Source: Deinandra increscens subsp. villosa
Lineage: Eukaryota > Streptophyta > Magnoliopsida > Asterales > Asteraceae
Length of the DNA stretch: 64,000 bases
Direction of reading: 5' to 3'
Assembly (NCBI GenBank): GCA_039602395.1
Contig: JBCNJP010000012.1
Span: 30,428,454-30,492,453 of the forward strand
A program made the position numbers and the translations under genes. The number at the start of each line of letters is the position of its first letter. Within the stretch, counting starts at the first letter, position 1. Positions 57,198 to 64,000 of the stretch are shown here, in pieces. A model generated the notes under the pieces. The model did not search any database, was not told where the DNA came from, and saw nothing but the letters and a program-made list of their open reading frames with translations.

Positions 57198-58097
57198 ATG
57201 GCTTCAGATCAAGTCATTTGCATATCCTCCGAGACAGAGTACTGTGACTCCACGCCTGAGTTCCCTCTTTCTGCACCTCTGGATGTCCCACCTACTGCTG
57301 CTGGAGCTTTACCGACGGGATCTGCTACCAATGCCGCCCCACACCGTACGTGTGACGATACGACCGAGGAGCCTACCGAGGCTGCCCCTGGAGCTACTAC
57401 TGCCCCCTTATCTGCCACCACGATCGTCTTAGCCGAGGCCGATGCTGCTATAGCCGAGGCCATCGCTCTTCTCACCGCCACCGAGGTTCCTCCTACGCAC
57501 GAGGACCCGGACATCTCGCATGGCCGCACCAGGGCACACGGGGTCTATCGTCGTATTCCCAACGGCGGTAGGCGAGGATTCACGCCACGGAAAACCACGG
57601 GAATCCCCAAGAAACGCCCCGCCTCTCCTCAGCACTCTGACCAGCCCGCTCCTAAGCGGAAGCGACTAACCGATGCCTGAGACTTCGGATTCCTCCTTGA
57701 TGCCCTCCGTGATTGGCGCATCAGCGAGGGACTCCCTAGCACCCACGAGGTCGAAGAATCATCTACTATGGCCGCCACCCGTTCGAGCATCCCATCACAG
57801 ACCCGGGAGCCCGTCACCGAGACGGTCATGCTCCTTGTGGCCCGCATCTGCCGCCACGAGCACCGACTTGATATGATGGAGATCAACGTGGCTGAGGCGT
57901 CGACTGCTGAGGACTTGATGGAGGTTGAGATGAGGATTCTAGGAGTGGAGGAGCTACTGGCCACTACCATGGGCGATCTTGACACTGTGGTGGATCAGGT
58001 GACTGTTGTTGGCACTTTCTCTGTCAACAACTACTTACTGCACGACATACTAGAGCAGCGAGTCACCGGACTAGAGGCCTACGTTGCAGCTAACTAG
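57198..58097 (+). pseudogene. Extra ORF between primer site and gag, third element, one stop
   Basis: MASDQVICISSETEY at 57198, an Ala/Thr/Pro-rich middle, a basic stretch RRGFTPRKTTGIPKKRPA and PAPKRKRLTDA, then TGA at 57678. The same frame continues LLDALRDWRISEGLPS, MAATRSSIPSQTREP and a helical, heptad-like part (HEHRLDMMEIN, LMEVEMRILGVEELLA) ending TAG at 58095. About 300 codons with a single stop. KRKR-type clusters could be nuclear localisation signals. Same position as the ORF at 7861; both have a helical C-terminal half. No family recognised. Confidence 0.6.
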
Positions 58098-60993
58098 GCT
58101 TACCTCTCTACTATCTTTCAGACCCTAGCCCTTCTAGTACCACTCGGACCCCCAACAGGACCCTTCTAGACAGTACCTCACCCGTGGACGTAGTCCACAA
58201 ATTTTGGCTTATTAACTACTAGGTTTGTTACCCGTGGGGTACACGGGGCGTATTTAGTGAAGTACTGATAGGTAAATATTGTTAGAACGGTAGTAGTAAA
58301 CTTGTTTTTTAAGTTTATGTTGTGAGTACAACATATTTTTATGAATATTTATTTCTAACATGAAATGGATGTAACTAAGCATAGATATAAATAGATTAGA
58401 TGAACATGCAATTTTTTTTATTATTCTTGTGAACATGTAAAAATTACAAATCCCTTAACACTTCCTTGTATACCACGTTAGATGTTGTATTTGTAATATT
58501 TCCTTCCTTGTCTACAATTAACAGTTTCAGTCCTTCTCAGCTTTTAACTCTTGATTGGTAGTGTAACACATTGTACTTTTTGTTGTCCAAGTATGTTTTC
58601 TAAGTGTGCGCCTTATAAGCATCATTATTGAAAACTATAAAACAATTAGACCACAAAATTAGCAGGTAGTCATGTAGTTAGGAATGGGGAAAAATTTATT
58701 TTACAATAAGAAATCATCAAGTAGTAGGTGGCACCAATACACAAAATACTTTTAAGTGTCTAATAATCAAAGTAGGTAATTTGTAGAATTACGTCCCGAC
58801 CCAAAGAAATGTGAATTAACACAATTTATCAACTTGTAACAAAGTTTTCAAAGATCCCTACATAGATACTATGAAATGGTATATGGGTGCACTATGATTT
58901 AAGCGTAAGTCGGAGTTCAAAAAGCACGTATGCATATTGTCAAAACGTAGCAAAGATGGCATAAATGAAACCTCGAAAGTCGAAAAGGAGCCCAAATTAG
59001 TTCATTTGTGGCATGGGAGAACCCAATACCAACATAACAAAAAGACGACATCAAAGGCAAAATTTATTGTTTTATTAAAGAGTCGCAAAATCTATCTCCT
59101 TTTCTGGAGTCGGAAGATGAGCCGGGCCTTTATTTCCATAAGCAGGGTGGTCCACCATGTTCTCCGCGCGAGGCTTCTATGTCGATCGAGTCGATGACGC
59201 TTCAACGGTGTAAGCTTCGTTTCACTGAGTCATGCGCAACTGACTGTATAGATTCTTTTCCATTTGAAGGTTGCATAGTGCCATGCTCGCTTTTAAACTT
59301 GAGATTGGGGTAGTTTCTCCAAGAGTAAATGATCCAACCACCTATTTCAAAAATAAAATTAAAAAATGGGGAAAAATAGTTTCTGTAACATTTCAAATTA
59401 CCTGATGATTGATGAGTATTTAGGTTTTGCCAAATTTAAAGAATGTAGAAGGTTAGGGTTTTGCCAAATTTGTTTATTTACCTGATGATTGATGAGTATT
59501 TATACTCATCAATCCTTGTCTTACTCTGGATTATGCGCCTACCACTGAAAGGTACGATCCGTGCTGACGTGGCCGTCCTTGTGTCCCCTCAGTGGAGGCA
59601 GTTAGTGGCCATAACGACGTTGTAGGAATGTTTCTAACATTGTCGTGTGAGCGTTGGTCTGTTGTGCGAACTTCGGTAGGTCGAGTATCGACTGGCCGAA
59701 GTGAAGCAACCTTTGTCAAGTACTTCGGCATTTGTCATTGGCCGAAGGCATGTACTTGTACATAAGTCAGGGTGTCATGTCCTTGTCGGAGTATGACCTT
59801 CGTGGTATCGCTTCGGCAGGTGACATGGACGGATGTTGCTGCTGCATGGTCGACCCTCATATGGTGATTGGGGGTTCGACCTCTGCGTGGCCGAAGTTAG
59901 CTTCGATCGTGATGTCTGGTCGACCCTATTCAGGTCGAACCTCGTGTGTTGTATTGTTTGCTGAACATACACACGTCATTAATGATTGCATTGAAGTTGT
60001 GTTAGTTTTCTTACTTGAAAACATAAGAGTGAATGAAGGGTAATGCTTACTAACTCAGAGTTAGGATTAAGCAACATCACCTTTGGTTTCTTAATGAAAA
60101 GGACGGTAATACATGAATCATTGTCCGTAAATTATATATCTGTCATATTCCACGTTATTACTTTAATATATTGATGAATAGATTATGCCTAAAAGCATGT
60201 CTAAACCAATCTGTCAAGGCAAATACCTCATTTATTTTATCTTCATATCAAATGACGAACATATCATAAAAATATAATAAGTTATTATAAGATCTATTTA
60301 ACTTCTAAAAGTTACTACAAAAATCATTCAACAATGTTGTTACTTGTCGCGTTTTATGGCATTTAGTAGATGTGCAAATACCTTAAGTTCACCCTTAGAT
60401 GTTTGCTCATTCTAAATGTTTTAATGCTCTAATTTTGTAATCAGATTAAACAACGCATGTACTAATTTGTGGTCCAAGTTGTCATGAAAATCAAAGATAC
60501 CATTGTTATCACCATTACTTGAAGCCAATGTTCTACAAACAGATTTACTAAAAAGGAAGACATGAAACATATTTATGTGTAGGGGAAAGCCTACGTTCCT
60601 ATCAATAACATTACTTTCTAAGAGTAAAAATTTAAGTATGGCACTCCAAAACCAGTATAACCATTTTCCAAATGGAATTCATCTTCACTAATGATTTATG
60701 TATAGTTTTGCAAAAAATTATTTGATAAATATGTTAGCAATAATCCTATGATAAATTCTTGATTATATTTAATGATTGGATCAATGAGACAATCATAATA
60801 AAATGGGATTAGGGTAAGAGTTTATCTTGATGGGATTTGTATTATAAGTTGTTTTGATGGTCTTTTCAACACACTAATGACCTAAATTGATAAGCATGAA
60901 TAAAGAGTAATCCTAACTAACAAAGATAAATGGCTGACCTTTTAACTAAAACCAAAACCAATTTCACGGTTTCATATATGAACAAACTCAATG

Positions 60994-61215
60994 ATCTCTA
61001 TAATATATCTTAACAGTGAAGTTGAAAAGAGAACTGTGCTTTAAACATAAACAAAAACAAAAGAAGAATTTTGATTTGCAGAAACAAATAAAATCGGAAA
61101 AAAATAGAGATTGAACTGACCTTAGGTAGAAGTGCGCATAGAATACAAAGGCAGATCCGGTTGAAGCTGCAAGATAGAGGCCAGCGGACACCAATGAAGA
61201 GTTTAACAATGCAAT
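60994..61215 (-). pseudogene. Exon-like fragment in the Helitron, hydrophobic
   Basis: Minus frame ALLNSSLVSAGLYLAASTG then SAFVFYAHFYLR followed by G|GTCAGT, a possible donor. Looks like one membrane segment. Family not recognised. Confidence 0.3.
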
Positions 61216-61992
61216 TTTAGGAGATGAATGGATTGTTTAAATTTCTTCTTTCGATTCTTCTTTTCCAGCTCAGAAATTATGGTTGACCATATCATAGAAA
61301 GACCCTTTTTAAAACTCGTTCTTACCCCAACCCGGTTTGAGTTGTTACTGCACATAGGCAACCACCATAACCTACAAAATAGTGAAAACTTGGTATTGAA
61401 GTTTAAACATTAGCTTTGAATCCTCTAAACATTTAATTGGACAATCTAATTTGTTGCAGAGAATCAAAACTTTAACCGCAAATGCTATAAACTAAGAGAG
61501 CTTTACTTTCTATTTAAAAACTAAAAAGTTGCTTCAAAATCAAACTTTTGCAATATTGTGCCATTTCCTATGAGCTTAACCGGCTAAATCTTAAAAAATT
61601 ACCACATCACATCAAACATCCAGCACAACAGTTGATATGTTAAGATGTTTATCTTGGAATACCAATATAGATAACAAAAAACTAAACACATCATTTCGAG
61701 TCTTCACTTGTGGACATGAAAATTAGGCATATATCACGGTCAACTAACTATATGAATTATGTCAATTGTGATCAATCGAACAAAAAGTCATTTACAGATA
61801 TAATCAAACCTACATAATCATACATCAACGTCGCGTAGTAAATCGAATATTAGATGATAAAACTAAAGGTACCTTAGCAGCAGGATATTAGAGAACAACT
61901 AAAAGGTAAACGGGGCCTCGGCACTAACACATTATGAATACCTTCTGACCATGAGGAATATGGTTATTCTTTTGAAGGGGAACTAAGAACCG

Positions 61993-62068
61993 GCTTTGGA
62001 AGATCTTGCAACAGCGTTTGTAGCCTTGGGCTTTCCTCTACCGCCTTTGTTAGCAAGCAATCCCAAAG
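61993..62068 (-). pseudogene. Fragment resembling the histone H2AX N-terminus
   Basis: Minus frame reads NKGGRGKPKATNAVARSSKAG then a stop. Plant H2AX proteins start with a TKGGRGKPK.(S/T)K.VSRSSKAG tail before the histone fold, so about 20 residues match. The fold itself is absent. The preceding minus-strand sequence (62100-62560) may be its 5' UTR. Captured by the Helitron; assignment from family motif only. Confidence 0.5.
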
Positions 62069-62655
62069 GGTGTAAACTATCGGAAAAGAAAAAAGAATTC
62101 AAACCTGATTTTTGATTTGATCTTCATGTTAATCCAATCCAAATCCTCAATAACATAAGAACTTACTTGGTCAGTAATCGATTGAATTGATGTTATTGTC
62201 GGTATTAGATTTTTGGCAATCGAATTCTTTGTGTTCTTCATCGAAGAATGAAAAAAAGAAGCTTGAATCTGAAGTCTTGAAAGGTCTGATTTGTGGTTCT
62301 TAAAAAATTGCAATCAGGCAGATGAAGGAGCGATAGGAACAGGTTGAGAATCAATTTGCGATTAGGGTTTAGGCCAAGCAGCTCAAAATAAAATACGGTC
62401 CAACATCCACAGGCTTTATGTAATTTTGGAGATGGATTGAAGGAGTCGCCAGAGATAAAATTGAAGATGGCATTCAATTCTGAAACTGTCGATTGGAATT
62501 TAGGGTTAGGGGTAGAGTAGGCGAAAGGATTGTGAGTAGAAAGGAGGAAGCGTACCGTGGGTAGAGAGGAATGGCGCCATGGCGGGAATTCTTAGTGTGG
62601 AATGGATGAGAAGAAGACACGTGGCTAAAAAATCTTTACTTATTAAAGTAGTAGA

Positions 62656-62912
62656 TTCGGATATGTAGCTTTTGACGGGTCTGCGTACCCAAACACTGTT
62701 TATATTAGTTATGAATGATGTTGTCAGCTAACTTAGAACTTATGTAACCGATGTTTAATATCAGTAATTATGCTATGACTGTTTGTTTGATTGTTTGGTT
62801 GTGATACTATGACTTCATATATGCGTAATGACTTTACTATACATATATACATACATACGTTATCTAATCTACTCTACTCTATAATTATCATTTAAAATAT
62901 CAAGAATAGAAC
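62656..62912 (+). other. Leader between Helitron and gag of the third element
   Basis: AT-rich, no ORF; the continuation of the Ty3 leader after the Helitron insertion. Confidence 0.5.
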
Positions 62913-64000
62913 ATGCCTCCCAGACGCAGTACCAGGACCAACTCGCCCCCACCAGTGATGACGTCGCCGACGTCGAGGCGCTAATCACTCAACGAGTCGC
63001 CGAAGTAGTCGTCACTAGCGAAACGCAACGCGAACACGATTGGAACAACACCCCCCCCCCCCGGCGGTAAGACCACATACCCAAAGACGTTAACACAAAA
63101 TATAAACCGCCCTACGGGAATTATATTCATAATTCCACAACTAACGTTTCAGGTCCACGCGAGTGTTCTTATAAGGACTTCTTGAACTGCAAACCCGCTA
63201 ACTTCAAGGGCACCGAAGGTACCGTCGGTTTAATCCGATGGTTCGAAAAGGCTGAATCTGTGTTCCGCATAAGCAATTGTCTTGACAGATACAAGGTCAA
63301 ATACGCGACCTGCATGCTCATCGATGGCGCACTAACATGGTGGAACTCTCACGCCGATGCCATGGGGACAGACCTGGACTATGCTATGTCATGGGACGAA
63401 CTCAAGCAACTCCTAAGAGATGAATACTGCCCCCGTGAAGAGCTTTAGAAATTAGAAGCCGAGTTTTGGGGACTAACCATGAACGGATATGACGTCGCTG
63501 GATACACCAAGCGATTTCGCGAACTCGCCCATCTCTGTTCAACCATGGTTACACCTCCATACAAGAAGATCGAAAGATACATCTGGGGACTCGCGTCACA
63601 CATTCAAGGGAACGTTCTTGCATCCAAGCCAGCCACATTCCAGGAAGCCGTGCGTCTAGCACACATCTTGGTCTACCAAGCCACCCGCCAGGGTGTAGTT
63701 TTTGCCCAAAACTAAAACCCAGAAACCAGTGTAACCACCTCATCAGGAAAAAAGCCCGACCACAAAAGGAAACGAGGATTTTGGAAGGACAGAAGCAATA
63801 AGTACCCTGAAAAGGATCCCGAAAGGACCCCAGAATCGGTGAAGGTCTATGCCGCTACGGCACCTACATGAGAGCCTAAGAAGTCAAACTACACTGGTAA
63901 CGCACCTTTGTGCAACAAGTGCAACCTTCACCATACTCTCGATTGCGGAAAATGTCTACTGCACCCGCTGCAAGGCCAAGGGCCATATCACTCGCATTTG
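62913..64000 (+). pseudogene. Ty3 gag of the third element, runs off the window
   Basis: ATG at 62913 (MPPRRSTRTNSPPP), a frameshift near 62955 to DVADVEALITQRVAE, a poly-C run at about 63051, then the GT-AG interval 63067-63152 and PRECSYKDFLNCKPANFKGT. The capsid region continues (LTWWNSHADAM, MSWDELKQLLRDEYCPREEL), TAG at 63447, then FRELAHLCSTMVTPPYKKIE and TAA at 63713. Later LCNKCNLHHTLDC and TRCKAKGHITR mark the knuckle region at the window end. Same family as the minus element at 1310-4945. Pol, if present, is beyond 64000. Confidence 0.85.
63067..63152 (+). other. Probable intron inside gag (third element)
   Basis: GGCG|GTAAGACC donor, TAACGTTTCAG|GT acceptor, 86 bp. It falls between the N-terminal coding part and the conserved SYKDFLNCKP block, and contains in-frame stops, so reading through would end the protein. 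Confidence 0.6.

Larger units (their letters stand above)
58219..62655 (-). mobile_element. Helitron, minus strand, non-autonomous
   Basis: On the minus strand it begins TCTACTACTTTAATAAG at 62655 and ends CTAG at 58219, preceded by the hairpin CCCGTG-TACCC-CACGGG (6-bp perfect stem) and TAACAAAC. Flanked by A and T, no target duplication. Removing it joins the third Ty3 element (58218 to 62656). No Rep/helicase. The interior holds several unrelated pieces: a palindrome-rich block with CTTCGG/CCGAAG (59640-59930) and exon-like fragments. Confidence 0.85.

Noticed and set aside
57209..57635. Minus-strand Ala/Val-rich ORFs opposite the extra ORF
   Set aside because: Mirror frames of a GC-rich coding region in the sense ORF.
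59640..59930. CTTCGG/CCGAAG-rich block as a separate LTR
   Set aside because: Repeated inverted motifs resemble an LTR enhancer, but no LTR ends, primer site or tract could be found.

Overview
This is eukaryotic, plant nuclear DNA. The evidence is one spliced host gene with GT-AG introns, dense LTR retrotransposons with plant initiator-tRNA primer sites, and plant-type CACTA, Helitron, hAT and Tourist elements. The long Ty3 LTRs look like those of Asteraceae, but that placement is inference. Most long open frames in the window are retrotransposon remnants.

Layout. 1-1080: minus-strand Ty1/copia LTR and its 3' flank. 1310-4945: decayed minus-strand Ty3 element (gag to integrase). About 5010-11897: a second, plus-strand Ty3 element (LTR, primer site, extra ORF, gag with a probable intron, pol). 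12230-13666: another Ty3 LTR running into a 500-N gap (13667-14166). 14167-17957: copia gag and protease remnant fused in frame to a PIF/Harbinger transposase remnant that holds a 210-bp tandem duplication. 18224-23373: CACTA transposon carrying exon-like host sequence. 23873-37669: non-autonomous Ty3 element whose 3' LTR is split by a Helitron (32241-36469) that carries a piece resembling alpha-N-acetylglucosaminidase. 38286-39987: 5'-truncated LINE.

40327-50707 (minus) is the one clear host gene: a primase-polymerase (PrimPol) of 14 coding exons. I read its exons and phases by hand; they sum to 1755 nt (584 codons plus stop). Its introns are loaded with elements: a Tourist-like MITE, a gag-only copia-type element with near-identical LTRs and a SINE in intron 11, a long foldback element in intron 6, and a MITE in intron 1. 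The gag-only element is bracketed by a 183-bp direct duplication of its flank, far longer than the usual 5-bp target duplication.

52005-52740 is a LINE fragment. 52790-64000 is a third plus-strand Ty3 element (LTR with a hAT MITE inside, primer site, extra ORF, gag). A minus-strand Helitron (58219-62655), which holds a short piece resembling histone H2AX, separates its extra ORF from its gag.

Several Ty3 copies share features worth attention: an intron-like interval inside the LTR, conserved small hairpins in the LTR, an extra coiled-coil ORF before gag, and a short GT-AG interval inside gag.
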